From Sulfitobacter sp. (GTDB lineage Bacteria; Pseudomonadota; Alphaproteobacteria; Rhodobacterales; Rhodobacteraceae), in contig JAQXCD010000039.1 of assembly GCA_029252045.1 (NCBI GenBank), positions 1 to 46,929 on the forward strand: a stretch of 46,929 bases of DNA, in the 5' to 3' direction. Shown one piece after another: positions 26,020-36,719 of the stretch; within the stretch, counting starts at the first letter, position 1, and each line of letters starts with the position of its first letter. A program made the position numbers and the translations under genes. The notes under the pieces were generated by a model. It was not told where the DNA came from, made no database searches, and was given only the letters and a program-made list of their open reading frames with translations.

Positions 26020-27012
26020 ATGAAGAAGTTTATGATGATGGCGGCCTGTGCCGCGGGAATGGCAGCTGCTCCTGTGCTGGCGGATGAAGCCAACGAGGTG
26101 AAGTTGCAATTGCAGTGGGTCACGCAGTCACAATTCGCAGGTTATTATGTGGCGCAAGACAAGGGCTTTTACGAAGAAGAGGGGCTGGACGTAACAATCC
26201 TTCCCGGCGGCCCTGACATTGCACCGCCACAGGTATTGGCAGGTGGCGGCGCAGACGCAATGCTGAACTGGATGCCGTCGGCATTGGCCGCGCGCGAAAA
26301 AGGTCTGCCGGTGGTCAATATCGCCCAGCCGTTCAAGACCTCTGGCCTGATGCTGACTTGTTGGAAAGATTCCGGCATCACCAGCGTACAGGATTTCAAG
26401 GGTCGTACCATTGGCGTGTGGTTCTTCGGGAACGAATACCCCTTCCTGAGCTGGATGTCGAAAGAAGGCATTTCGACGGACGGCGGGGAGGACGGTGTGA
26501 CGGTTCTCAAGCAGGGTTTCAACGTGGACCCGCTGTTGCAGCGTGAAGCCGACTGTATCTCCACGATGACCTACAATGAGTACGGTCAGGTGCTGGATGC
26601 GGGTGTGAACCCTGAGGAGCTGATCACCTTCAAATATGAGGATCAGGGTGTTGCAACGCTGGAAGATGGCATCTGGGTTTTGGAAGAAAACCTTAAGGAT
26701 CCGGCATTCGAAGATAAGATGGTACGTTTTGTTCGTGCTTCCATGAAAGGCTGGAAATACGCCGAAGCCAACCCTGAGGAAGCGGGCGCCATTATCATTG
26801 AAAACGACGAGACAGGTGCACAGTCCGAAGCGGCGCAGGTTCGCATGATGCAGGAAGTGGCCAAACTGACCGCAGGCTCGAACGGCGCACTACTGGAAGC
26901 TGACTTCCAGCGCACGGTGGATACGCTGCTGGCAGGCGGTTCTGATCCGGTGATCTCCAAGCAGCCGGAAAGTGCATGGACGTCGGTTATCACGGACAAA
27001 GCGCTGAACTAA
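26020..27012 (+). CDS. ABC importer substrate-binding protein (NMT1/THI5 type)
   Basis: A 330-residue periplasmic protein with a Sec signal (MKKFMMMAACAAGMAAAPVLA, cleavage before Asp22). The mature start EVKLQLQWVTQSQFAGYYVAQ, followed by DKGFYEEEGLDVTILPGGPD, is the hallmark of the NMT1/THI5-like domain, whose members bind thiamine-pyrimidine precursors, riboflavin or pyrimidines. With the degradation genes and the RutR-like repressor, uracil, thymine or a related ring is the likely ligand, but this is not proven. GGGAGG precedes ATG. A strong terminator follows. Confidence 0.9.
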   Translation: MKKFMMMAACAAGMAAAPVLADEANEVKLQLQWVTQSQFAGYYVAQDKGFYEEEGLDVTILPGGPDIAPPQVLAGGGADAMLNWMPSALAAREKGLPVVNIAQPFKTSGLMLTCWKDSGITSVQDFKGRTIGVWFFGNEYPFLSWMSKEGISTDGGEDGVTVLKQGFNVDPLLQREADCISTMTYNEYGQVLDAGVNPEELITFKYEDQGVATLEDGIWVLEENLKDPAFEDKMVRFVRASMKGWKYAEANPEEAGAIIIENDETGAQSEAAQVRMMQEVAKLTAGSNGALLEADFQRTVDTLLAGGSDPVISKQPESAWTSVITDKALN

Positions 27013-27033
27013 GGCTGAACTAATCTACGGTGA

Positions 27034-27064
27034 GGGGCTGGCGCGCAGGTGCCGGCCCCTTTTT
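27034..27064 (+). terminator. Rho-independent terminator after the importer operon
   Basis: GGGGCTGGC (27034-27042) pairs with GCCGGCCCC (27051-27059), including one G-U pair, and is followed directly by five T. It lies 22 nt after the binding-protein stop. Confidence 0.88.
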
Positions 27065-27082
27065 GTACCCAATGGATGGCGT

Positions 27083-27646
27083 TTAGTTTTGAGCGCGGGC
27101 TGCCATCATCTCATGGACGGCTTGCATGCCCCGTGCCGCCATATCTGACACCTCGGCCGCATGGGTGTGCAGCGCCTCTACTATTTCCGGATCGTCCGAG
27201 GTTTGTGTCACAACCACACCTTCATCCGCGACATCGATTGTTGTGGTGATGCGGTCGCCACGCAAAAAGAAGATGTCGAGTGCCGGGCTCTGGATCCGTA
27301 CTTTGGGATCATCTGTCTGATCTACGCGGTCGATCATTCCGATAACGTGGCTGACTAGGGCTTCCATAACGGCAGGGTCCGTGCTGCGCGTGACGGTGTT
27401 GATGCCGTCTGGAAGATTGGTCACTTCGCGTGAAAGAGTGTCGAAGTTCCGAAACAGGACGCGCATCTCTTCGCTCTCCTCGGGAGTAGCGTTTTCACCC
27501 TGAAGGCCGGGCATGGAGTGTTCGTCATGGGCGCCGTGCATGTGGTGGCCGTGATGCCCGCTTGGACGCAGGGTGGCAAAGGCTGCCGCAGCGGCGGCGA
27601 ATGCGATAACAGCGATGATCATGGTACGTTTGGTGAATGACGGCAT
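27083..27646 (-). CDS. Membrane-anchored His-rich protein of unknown function
   Basis: A 187-residue protein. Residues about 8-25 form one hydrophobic segment (MIIAVIAFAAAAAAFATL). A His-rich linker (HHGHHMHG, then DEHSM, about 31-45) follows and could bind a metal. The soluble part has VTRSTDPAVMEALVSHV, then FFLRGDRITTTIDVADEG and a helix EALHTHAAEVSDMAARGM with more His and Met. No family is assigned. The export topology (N-in, domain outside) is inferred. It is convergent with the pyrimidine operon and lies downstream of the L,D-transpeptidase gene and its terminator. Confidence 0.7.
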   Translation of the reverse strand: MPSFTKRTMIIAVIAFAAAAAAFATLRPSGHHGHHMHGAHDEHSMPGLQGENATPEESEEMRVLFRNFDTLSREVTNLPDGINTVTRSTDPAVMEALVSHVIGMIDRVDQTDDPKVRIQSPALDIFFLRGDRITTTIDVADEGVVVTQTSDDPEIVEALHTHAAEVSDMAARGMQAVHEMMAARAQN

Positions 27647-27676
27647 GTCTCAAATCCTGGACCGAGCGTTGCATAG

Positions 27677-27706
27677 AAAAAGGGCCGGCGAAATCACCGA
27701 CCCTTC
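27677..27706 (-). terminator. Rho-independent terminator of the L,D-transpeptidase gene
   Basis: On the minus strand AAGGGTCGG pairs with CCGGCCCTT (one mismatch, 8-nt loop) and is followed by TTTTTC. It lies 22 nt after the stop of the gene at 27728. Confidence 0.82.
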
Positions 27707-27727
27707 CGAAATACTGCAGACGTGTTC

Positions 27728-28279
27728 TCAGAGAACCGTAACTTTGGTGCCGATTGGCACGCGTTTGTACAGGTCTTCGACATGTGCGTTCAGCATGCGG
27801 ATGCAGCCGTTGGAAACCGAGCGGCCGATAGACTTAGGCTGTGTTGTTCCGTGGATGCGGAAGTACGTGTCTTTGCCGCCTTGGAACAAGTACAGCGCAC
27901 GTGCGCCCAGCGGGTTGTCCGGACCACCTGGTTGCGCATCGGTGTTGCCGATGAAACGTCCGTACGAACTTGGGCTGCGCTCGATCATTTCGTCGGTCGG
28001 GCGCCATGTGGGCCATTCCTTTTTAACCGCGATCGTGGCGGAACCGGTGAACTCCAGACCGGCTTTGCCAACCCCAACGCCGTAGCGCATTGCCTGACCA
28101 ACATCTGTGATGAAGTACAGATAGTAGCTGCGAGGCAGAATCAGCAGCTCGCCGACCTTGTAGTTCTTTTTTACACGCACCATCTGTGGTGTCGGGTCAA
28201 AAGCGGCGGCCTGAGCGGAAACAATTTGCGGTAGGGCGGTTGCAGCAAGTGAACTTGCAATAAATGTACGGCGGCGCAT
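27728..28279 (-). CDS. L,D-transpeptidase (ErfK/YbiS/YkuD family)
   Basis: The 183-residue periplasmic enzyme starts at ATG 28279, with AAGGA upstream. The N-terminal RRRTFIASSLAATALPQIVSA is a Tat-like or Sec signal ending at SAQA. The catalytic YkuD domain carries FRIHGTTQ and SNGCIRM, which supply the His and the Cys nucleophile. Such enzymes make 3-3 crosslinks in peptidoglycan or attach proteins to it. It has its own terminator and lies downstream of cspA on the same strand, separated by a terminator, so it is probably monocistronic. Confidence 0.93.
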   Translation of the reverse strand: MRRRTFIASSLAATALPQIVSAQAAAFDPTPQMVRVKKNYKVGELLILPRSYYLYFITDVGQAMRYGVGVGKAGLEFTGSATIAVKKEWPTWRPTDEMIERSPSSYGRFIGNTDAQPGGPDNPLGARALYLFQGGKDTYFRIHGTTQPKSIGRSVSNGCIRMLNAHVEDLYKRVPIGTKVTVL

Positions 28280-28349
28280 ACGGAGATCCTTTTGCAGCAT
28301 GGGATTAACCTACTGTCCTAAAGTCACCCAAAATTTCAAGCCCTGAACG

Positions 28350-28382
28350 AAAAAACCGGCCATTCGCAAAGAAATGGCCGGT
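28350..28382 (-). terminator. Rho-independent terminator of cspA
   Basis: On the minus strand ACCGGCCATT (28382-28373) pairs perfectly with AATGGCCGGT (28364-28355) around an 8-nt loop, followed by a run of T. It lies 54 nt after the cspA stop. Confidence 0.88.
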
Positions 28383-28435
28383 CAATTTTTCGTGAATCGA
28401 TGCTTTCGGGCTACATGTATGCCCGAGGCTGCGAC

Positions 28436-28642
28436 TTACGCGAGGGCGATGTTTGTCGCGGACTCACGGCCGTCACGGCCTGCTTCGATGTCAAAACTAA
28501 CTTTCTGGTTGTCGGCCAGACCTGTCAGGCCTGCGCGCTCAACGGCAGAGATGTGTACAAACACGTCTTTGCTGCCGCCATCGGGAGCGATAAAGCCGAA
28601 GCCTTTTGTAGTGTTAAACCATTTTACGGTGCCAGTAGCCAT
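28436..28642 (-). CDS. Cold-shock protein (CspA family)
   Basis: A 68-residue single cold-shock domain that binds single-stranded RNA/DNA and melts RNA structure. RNP1 is KGFGFI and RNP2 is VFVHIS, preceded by TGTVKWFNTTKG. ATG 28642 gives the standard family length; a longer upstream frame is just leader sequence. Expression is often controlled through a long structured 5' leader, which is present here, and the gene ends at a strong terminator. Confidence 0.95.
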   Translation of the reverse strand: MATGTVKWFNTTKGFGFIAPDGGSKDVFVHISAVERAGLTGLADNQKVSFDIEAGRDGRESATNIALA

Positions 28643-28800
28643 TCCGTAGTCTCCTAGTAGATAGATGCCATCCGCGGTGTGCGATGGCCCGGCTTGGTCG
28701 GTCTGTAATCGAGAGACTGAACGCAGAAGCGGAGACAGTGGTCTGGATAAAGATAACGTTCGCGACCTTATATATGGCACAAACAGGCCTGAATTTCAAG
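28643..28800 (-). promoter_or_regulatory. cspA promoter and long leader
   Basis: On the minus strand a TTGAAA -35-like hexamer (28799-28794) is followed 17 nt later by CATATATAAG, the likely -10 region. Transcription from there would give a leader of about 120 nt before the cspA ATG, as in cold-inducible csp genes. The remaining 28801-29068 up to the end of ettA shows no gene; it has a G-rich run near 29030-29060 but no clear terminator. Confidence 0.45.
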
Positions 28801-29068
28801 TGTCATAGGCGGAGGCGGCAGAGATGTGCCTGCGTGATGCAGGGCTGCTGTGGCCGTTTTTGCGCCTACTAATACCTTGCTATTTAATGGAGATATTGCC
28901 CGAAGGCCGAGGCGGAATTTTTACAGACGCAGATATGAAACTTTTGTGACTATTCGCCATCTGGTCAAAATTCAGGCGGTTGCACTGGATTCCGAATCTG
29001 TCATTCCGTGTGTTTTGGATGTCTTGGCGGGGGAGGGGGCAGCGCAGAGGCCACCCCCTTAATCTACT

Positions 29069-30724
<1,656 letters not shown>

Positions 30725-31112
30725 GGCGCGACTCCTCGTGCGTGTCAGATTTTGCCTTCCAATATCTGGCACGGCGACCAAGATCAACGTTGCAAGAAAA
30801 GTGGGTAGATGGCGACACCAAGATTTACCCGCATGCAGGCTGCCGAGGTGTCCGGAGTTTTCATTTGTTCTGCCGGCACGCGCGCTGCCGGGCCCTGAGC
30901 CGGGTTGGTCTTGCGTTTCCGTTTCGCAGTCCAGTTTCTTCATTTATCCGACCAATTCAGGTCAAATGGCTTGGTTTTGCCTAATTTTTGGGCGACATGC
31001 CGCGACCTTGCCTGCTAGGCTGTGGCTATCTGCCACAACTCCAAATTGAAGTTGGGAATGCCGGCAGCAAAAGGGCCGCAGTTTAATGCGGTCGGGAAGA
31101 GGGAAAAACAAA
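30725..31112. other. Intergenic region between ettA and the broken usp gene
   Basis: 388 nt without a supported gene. It must contain the divergent promoters of ettA and of the usp/symporter genes. Short open frames cross it but have no ribosome binding sites or recognisable domains. No clear operator or terminator was found. Confidence 0.5.
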
Positions 31113-31563
31113 ATGTCGAAAACCACAATAATCGTGGGTCTGGACGGGTCTGGACGGGTCTGACGCGGGTAAGCGCGCATTGGATTTCGCCAAAACCCGC
31201 GCGAAACTGATCGGCGATTGCCGCATTATGCTCGTCTATGTGATCGAATGGTCACCCTTCAGCTTTCAAACTGCTGAAGAAAATGAAAAACGCCACGCGC
31301 GCCGCGAAGAAGAGCTGAACCTTGCGCATGAGGGAGTCGTCGGGCCCGCCGTTTAGGTGGCCGAGGCTGAGGGTTGTACGGTCGAAGGCATCGTAAAGCA
31401 CGGTGACGTAGCGGATATTCTGGACGGGCTCGCGAAAAGGCATGGCGCTTCACAGATCGTTGTGGGCCGGATGGGAGAACGTAACATGAAAGAGCGGCTG
31501 TTTGGTGGCGTGACGGGGCGGCTGGTTGTTGCATCCAGCGTGCCGATCACCGTGATTCCATAA
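31113..31563 (+). pseudogene. Universal stress protein (UspA family), frameshifted and with a nonsense codon
   Basis: The frame opens with SKTTIIVGLDGS, the Usp N-terminus, then shifts at a tandem duplication of the 10-mer TGGACGGGTC (31141-31160) and stops. Removing one copy restores 147 codons ending at the TAA at 31561, apart from an in-frame TAG at 31354 (codon 78). The C-terminal part has the Usp ATP-binding pattern (HGASQIVVGRMGERNMKERLFGG...VPITVIP). Two independent lesions indicate real decay rather than a single read error. It directly precedes the broken symporter gene. Confidence 0.88.
31141..31160 (+). repeat. 10-bp tandem duplication that breaks the usp gene
   Basis: TGGACGGGTC occurs twice in direct tandem, and a partial third copy (GGGTC) flanks it upstream. 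The duplication shifts the usp frame by 10 nt after codon 13. Slipped-strand duplication is the simple explanation. Confidence 0.8.
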
Positions 31564-31573
31564 GGGGACTGAC

Positions 31574-33102
31574 ATGAAAAAACTCATCACAAGCGGGATC
31601 GCGGTCACAGCGCTCGGCCTTCCCACACTTGCGGCGGCACAAGACGCTGTTTCGTTTGATCAGAAGGTCAACGACGTCTTTGCCAGCTCGACAGGCTGGT
31701 TCGTAAACCTGATTTTCGCACCACTGCCCGGCACTGCCTTTCCGTGGATTGTTATGTGGCTGGTTGTGGCTGCGACAATCTTTACGTTCTATTTTGGCTT
31801 TATTCAGCTCAAGGCCTTTGGCCATGCGATCAGTCTGGTCAAAGGCGACTATTCCGACCCGAATGATGCTGGCGAAGTAAGCCACTTTCAGGCACTGTTG
31901 GTCTGGGTAATATCGCGGGTGTTGCTGTTGCTGTCGGCATCGGGGGGCCGGGGGCTACGTTCTGGATGATTGTTGCCGGCCTGCTGGGCATGGCTTCAAA
32001 GTTCACTGAATGTACGCTGGGTGTGAAATACAGGAACGAATATGCCGATGGCACGGTTTCCGGCGGTCCGATGTATTACATGACCAAAGGCTTTAAGGAG
32101 CGGAACTTGCCGGGTGGTCGCTTCCTAGCAATTGTGTTTGCGATCTTCACCATCGGTGGGGCGTTGGGCGGCGGGAACATGTTTCAAGCCAATCAGGCCC
32201 ATGCGCAGATTACGCAAATTACAGGTGACTTCAGCGGTGTGATCACCGGCGTGATCTTTGCCGTGATCGTGTTTGCGGTGATTGTCGGCGGGATTAAATC
32301 TATTGCCAACGTGACCGAAAAGGTCGTGCCGTTTATGGGGGTTCTCTACGTTGTAGCCGCGTTGCTGATCCTGATCGTTGAAGCGGATAAGATTGGTTGG
32401 GCTTTCGGACAGATCTTTGCGGGTGCGTTCACGGGTCTGGGTGTTGCGGGCGGCTTTGTCGGCGCGCTTATTCAGGGCTTCAAGCGGGCGGCTTTCTCGA
32501 ACGAAGCCGGTGTGGGTTCGGCGGCGATTGCACACTCGGCTGTGCGCACAAAAGAGCCTGTGACAGAAGGTGTGGTTTCATTGCTGGAGCCGTTCATCGA
32601 CACAGTTGTAATCTGCACCATGACGGCGCTGGTTATCACAATCTCGGGCGTTCTGGTGACAGACCCTGCGACAGGTAACTTTGTCCTCAACGAGGCGGGC
32701 ACTGCGATCAAGACCATCGACGGCTCCTCTGGTGTGGCACTGACGTCGGCAGCATTTGCAACCGGTTTCAGCTGGTTCCCTTATGTTCTGGCAGTCGCGG
32801 TGATCCTGTTTGCGTTCTCCACCATGATCAGCTGGTCCTACTATGGCCTGAAGGCCTGGACCTACCTGTTTGGTGAGGGCAAGAAGACCGAGCTGACGTT
32901 CAAGCTTATCTTCTGCTTCTTCATCATTGTGGGTGCAGCAGCGCAACTGGGGGCCGTGATCGACTTCTCCGATGCGATGATCTTTGCGATGGCAGTTGTG
33001 AACATCACGGCGCTCTACTTCCTGATGCCAATCGTCAAGCGTGAGATGAACAGCTATTTCTCGCGCCTGAAGTCCGGTGAGATCGTCAAGCACAAGCATT
33101 GA
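31574..33102 (+). pseudogene. Sodium:alanine symporter (AGCS family), frameshifted by a deletion
   Basis: The first frame runs from ATG 31574 through GEVSHFQAL and then goes out of frame. The rest of the protein ([19 protein letters not shown]...VKHKH) continues in another frame to 33102. AGCS proteins have a conserved QAL-(S/A)[11 protein letters not shown] stretch, and about seven residues are missing at the junction. The junction lies on GGCACTG, which would have occurred twice, 22 nt apart, in the intact gene. Adding 22 nt gives exactly 516 residues. The rest is undamaged, so the loss is recent. A weak internal start at 31966 could make a C-terminal fragment only. Confidence 0.87.
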
Positions 33103-33152
33103 TCTGATTGACAAACGGCGGGCCTTCCCGTCCTTTCGGCCCCTGAGGAACC

Positions 33153-33782
33153 TTGGGGGTCGTTTTCGTTTTGCGCCATGACATTCCATATGCAGCTGCC
33201 GGTCAGGTGGTGGGCCTTTTGGGCGGATCATTTGATCCGGCGCATGCAGGGCATGCGCATATCACGCGTGAAGCGTTGAAGCGGTTCGGGCTGGATCAGG
33301 TGTGGTGGTTGGTGAGCCCGGGAAATCCGCTCAAGCCTCGGGGGCCGGCGCCCATGGCACAGCGTATTTCCAAAGCACGGGCTGTGATGGACCATCCGCG
33401 CGTACAGATCACGGGCATCGAGGCGCGGTTGGGCACCCGCTATACCGCGCAGACGTTGCGTGCGCTGCGCCTGCTCTATCCACAGGTGCGTTTTGTCTGG
33501 TTGATGGGGGCTGATAATCTGGCGCAGTTCCATCTGTGGCAGGACTGGCGGGAGATTGCGGACAGCGTGCCGATGGGCATCCTTGCCCGCCCCGGCCAGC
33601 GCGTTTCAGCAAGGATGAGTCGTGCATCGACGCTATATGCGGCTCACCGGATCGGCGGGCGGTTTAGCCAAAAGCTGGCACAGGCCGATGCCCCAGCGTG
33701 GTGTTTTGTGAATGTACCAATGATGGATGTGTCCTCCTCCGCAATCCGCGCCGCGGGAGAATGGTCAACGCAGACGGGTTGA
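33153..33782 (+). CDS. nadD: Nicotinate-nucleotide adenylyltransferase
   Basis: A protein of about 209 residues that makes deamido-NAD from nicotinate mononucleotide and ATP. It has the nucleotidyltransferase motif [11 protein letters not shown] (24-34), [11 protein letters not shown], the [13 protein letters not shown] segment and the C-terminal SSSAIRA. No ATG is available; TTG 33153 (with GAGGA 8 nt upstream) or TTG 33171 are candidates. Its last 18 nt overlap the convergent DMT-transporter gene. NadE, the next step, is encoded at 4696. Confidence 0.92.
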   Translation: MGVVFVLRHDIPYAAAGQVVGLLGGSFDPAHAGHAHITREALKRFGLDQVWWLVSPGNPLKPRGPAPMAQRISKARAVMDHPRVQITGIEARLGTRYTAQTLRALRLLYPQVRFVWLMGADNLAQFHLWQDWREIADSVPMGILARPGQRVSARMSRASTLYAAHRIGGRFSQKLAQADAPAWCFVNVPMMDVSSSAIRAAGEWSTQTG

Positions 33783-34589
33783 GGCGAGGCCCGCTGACAG
33801 GATTACAGCCAGACCAATCCAAGTCCACAGGTCGGGTAAGGCGCCAAAGACGAGCCATCCATGGCCGACCGCTGCGACCAATTGAAAGTAGACCATCGGA
33901 GCGATGCGGGTGGCTGGCGCCACTTTGTATGCATAAAGCAGCAGCAGATTGCCCAGCATGGAGCACAGTGCCGATGCAACAGTAAGGGCCGCAACCGGTG
34001 CAGACATCGCCGGAAAGTTGACTACGCCGAAAGGCAGCAGCAAGACAGCGGCAACAACCAGCTGGGTAAGTGTCATTTCTAATGGAGTGCCCAAGGGACC
34101 CAGCCAGCGGGACATCGTAAGGAAAATACCGTAGAAAGTGCCGGCCATCAGGGCCCAGAGAACCCCTGTGGTTGCCCCCATGCCGGGACGCACCACCACC
34201 AGAACGCCAATAAAGCCTAGCACAACCAGCGCTGTGCGGAGGTGTGTCACTGGCTCGCGCAGGAAAAGCACGGCTAACACATAGCTGATCAAGGGGCCAA
34301 CAAAGAAGGTGCCGAAAACAGTTGCGACGTCCGTTGTTTGTAAGGCTGTCTGGATGCAGCTGATTCCGGCGGCGAGCATTGCGGCGCGGAGCCAGATGCG
34401 CCAGTTGCGCAATAGCTGCCACGCGCTGCGCGGTACAAAAGGCAGGATCAACACAGCCCCCAGCACGAATCGCGACCACGCGACAAACAAGGGAGCGACG
34501 GAATAGGTTCCGGTCATAAGTTTACCCGCACTGTCCCCCGCAGGGATCAATGACATTGCCAAACACATGATGAGGACAGCGCGGTGCAT
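33765..34589 (-). CDS. DMT-family (EamA) transporter
   Basis: A 274-residue membrane protein with about ten hydrophobic helices in two EamA repeats. The first repeat starts with [18 protein letters not shown] and contains [12 protein letters not shown]; the second starts near [12 protein letters not shown] and contains [18 protein letters not shown]. Members export metabolites or amino acids; the substrate is unknown. Its 3' end overlaps the end of nadD on the opposite strand. Confidence 0.88.
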   Translation of the reverse strand: MHRAVLIMCLAMSLIPAGDSAGKLMTGTYSVAPLFVAWSRFVLGAVLILPFVPRSAWQLLRNWRIWLRAAMLAAGISCIQTALQTTDVATVFGTFFVGPLISYVLAVLFLREPVTHLRTALVVLGFIGVLVVVRPGMGATTGVLWALMAGTFYGIFLTMSRWLGPLGTPLEMTLTQLVVAAVLLLPFGVVNFPAMSAPVAALTVASALCSMLGNLLLLYAYKVAPATRIAPMVYFQLVAAVGHGWLVFGALPDLWTWIGLAVILSAGLASTRLR

Positions 34590-34676
34590 GCGCAGGCGCT
34601 ATCATGTCGGGGTCGTGCAGGAAAAGTGATTTATCTGCGCTTGTAGCCTTGCCTGCACTTGGGTTAACCGTGGAGG

Positions 34677-36173
34677 ATGACACATGCAGTTTCACGCCGG
34701 TATTTTCTAGGAACCGCAGCAGCAGCCTGCCTGATCGGGGGACCTGCGTTAGCGGCTCCGCCAGAGGCTTCTCTCAGACCCGTTATGCGGGGCGATGACC
34801 ACTTTAAGCGGGCGGTTGCCAGTGTCGAGGACATCCTGAAAGAAGCGCAACTGACGGATCATGTGTCATTTGCTGTGATGGATGTGAAGACTGGCAAAGC
34901 GCTGGAAAGTAGCGATGCCACCACAGCGAGGCCTCCTGCCAGTGTCGCCAAGGCGATCACAGCGCTTTATGCGTTGGATACGCTGGGCGAGGATCACCGG
35001 TTTGAGACGCAGTTGATAGCAACTGGCGGCATCACGGATGGCGAAGTGATGGGCGATCTGGTGTTGGTTGGCGGGAATGATCCGGCACTTGAGACAGATA
35101 TGCTGGCCACAATGGCCGGAAATTTGAAAGCAGCGGGTATTTTTGGTGTTCGCGGTGAGTTCAAGGTGTTTGAGGCCAGCCTGCCTGTTCTTGCCCGTAT
35201 CGACACCGAGCAACCGGATCAGGTCGGCTATAACCCCGGTGTGTCGGGGCTGGCATTGAACTACAACCGAGTGCATTTCGAGTGGAAGCGTACGGGCAGT
35301 AGCTATGCGGTGACCATGGAAGGGCGGACGGACAAATACCGCCCCGCCGTTCGGATGGCTGCGATGCAAATTCGCGACCGCGCAGCGCCTGTCTACACAT
35401 ACGAGAGCCGTGAGGGCATCGACGTATGGACTGTGGCGCGGGGCGCGTTGGGCGGCAGCGGGTCGCGCTGGTTGCCGGTGCGCAAACCGGGTCTCTATGC
35501 AGGTGAAGTCTTCCAAAGTCTTGCAGGATCACACGGCATTCGTCTGGGGGCACCCAAGATGATAGATACCTTGCCGGAAGGCGAAATTAATGTGCGCCAT
35601 CAAAGCGCTGATTTGCGCAGTATCCTGCAGGACATGCTGAAGTGGTCCACGAATCTGACAGCGGAGATGATAGGCCTTGCCGCAACGACAGCACGCAGTG
35701 GCAAACCTGAAAGCCTGAAGGCCTCGGCTCAGGCGATGAGTGCCTGGGCGCAAACTAACCTTGGGATGCAAAGTGCTGCTTTGGTAGATCACTCAGGCCT
35801 TGGAGATGACAGCCGCGTGACGGCCACGGAAATGGTTGCGGCACTTATGAAAGCGCATAGCGAAGGCTTGCGCGACATCCTGAAACCCATCGCGATGCGA
35901 GATGAAAAGCGCAAGGTGCTCGCCGATCATCCGGTGAAAGTGGATGCCAAGACGGGTACGCTCAATTTTGTATCATCGCTTGCGGGGTATCTGACCGCGC
36001 CGGACGGGACCGAGATGGCCTTTGCTATTTTTGCCTCGGACGAGAGCATTCGCAAAACGCTGTCGCGTGCTCAACGTGAAGACCCGCCGGGTGGCAGTGC
36101 GTGGAACCGCCGAGCAAAGCGCATGCAGCAACAATTGATTGAGCGTTGGGCGGTTCTCTACGCTGCCGCTTGA
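34677..36173 (+). CDS. dacB: D-alanyl-D-alanine carboxypeptidase/endopeptidase (PBP4 family, S13)
   Basis: A 498-residue penicillin-binding protein. A Tat-like signal (SRRYFLGTAAAACLIGGPALA) leads to the periplasm. The active-site triad is complete: SVAK at 89-92, STN at 324-326 and KTG at 425-427, with the long insertion between SxxK and SxN that defines the PBP4 class. It trims or cleaves peptidoglycan peptides. ATG 34677 is the only in-frame start, but GGAGG abuts it directly, an unusually short spacing. It is convergent with the TerB-like gene (3 nt). Confidence 0.93.
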   Translation: MTHAVSRRYFLGTAAAACLIGGPALAAPPEASLRPVMRGDDHFKRAVASVEDILKEAQLTDHVSFAVMDVKTGKALESSDATTARPPASVAKAITALYALDTLGEDHRFETQLIATGGITDGEVMGDLVLVGGNDPALETDMLATMAGNLKAAGIFGVRGEFKVFEASLPVLARIDTEQPDQVGYNPGVSGLALNYNRVHFEWKRTGSSYAVTMEGRTDKYRPAVRMAAMQIRDRAAPVYTYESREGIDVWTVARGALGGSGSRWLPVRKPGLYAGEVFQSLAGSHGIRLGAPKMIDTLPEGEINVRHQSADLRSILQDMLKWSTNLTAEMIGLAATTARSGKPESLKASAQAMSAWAQTNLGMQSAALVDHSGLGDDSRVTATEMVAALMKAHSEGLRDILKPIAMRDEKRKVLADHPVKVDAKTGTLNFVSSLAGYLTAPDGTEMAFAIFASDESIRKTLSRAQREDPPGGSAWNRRAKRMQQQLIERWAVLYAAA

Positions 36174-36176
36174 CGA

Positions 36177-36599
36177 TCAGGACAAATGACGCGCGCGGGC
36201 CCCGCGCTCGATCGCGGCGGCGTGCAAGCGGTCTATCTCCAACTCGTAGCGGATTTCTTCCAGGAGGCGCAGCTCGGCCTCCTCTAGGGTGCCATCTGCA
36301 GCGGCAACATCACATGCCAGCGCATAAGCGGTTTCATTCAAGCGGTCGGGTAGCGCCTCTTTGATCAGACCAAACAGGGCATCAAGACCGTCTTCCTGCT
36401 CAAACAGATCAAACACCATCTGACTTACGGTTTTGATCCGGTCCATGTCAAAATCGGCAAAGATCGGCAGCAAGTTGACGGCAGTTTGAATTTTCATCAA
36501 CTCGGTTGTGCCGATATCTCCGTCCGAAACAGAGACAGCAACCATCACGGCCACAAGGCAATCCTGAGCGCTGAGCGCGAACGAGGGGTCATTTGTCAT
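36177..36599 (-). CDS. TerB-like (tellurite-resistance family) protein
   Basis: A 140-residue helical protein of the TerB fold, with two repeats of an acidic D/E-rich turn: AVSVSDGDIGTTELMKI and DVAAADGTLEEAELRLLEEI. In this family such turns bind metal. No other ter genes are nearby, so a tellurite role should not be assumed. It starts at ATG 36599 and is divergent from lysS. Confidence 0.8.
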   Translation of the reverse strand: MTNDPSFALSAQDCLVAVMVAVSVSDGDIGTTELMKIQTAVNLLPIFADFDMDRIKTVSQMVFDLFEQEDGLDALFGLIKEALPDRLNETAYALACDVAAADGTLEEAELRLLEEIRYELEIDRLHAAAIERGARARHLS

Positions 36600-36719
36600 G
36601 GGATATTTCCTTTGCGCGCATGCTGTTTCCCCTCAGAATATTGACGGCATGGGCCTTGCGCAATAGATGAAGCCATAGCTGGGCGATTGGGCGCAGGTGT
36701 TATTTTCGGGAAGTTAGAT

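Noticed and set aside
28980..29068. G-rich stretch after ettA as a terminator
   Set aside because: The possible stem has mismatches and lacks a U tract on the minus strand.
31966..33102. The C-terminal symporter frame as an independent functional gene
   Set aside because: It lacks the first helices and the QAL...GTV segment, and has no ribosome binding site; it is best explained as the remainder of a frameshifted gene.
36177..36599. Tellurite-resistance operon
   Set aside because: Only one TerB-like gene is present; no terA/C/D/E/Z neighbours.
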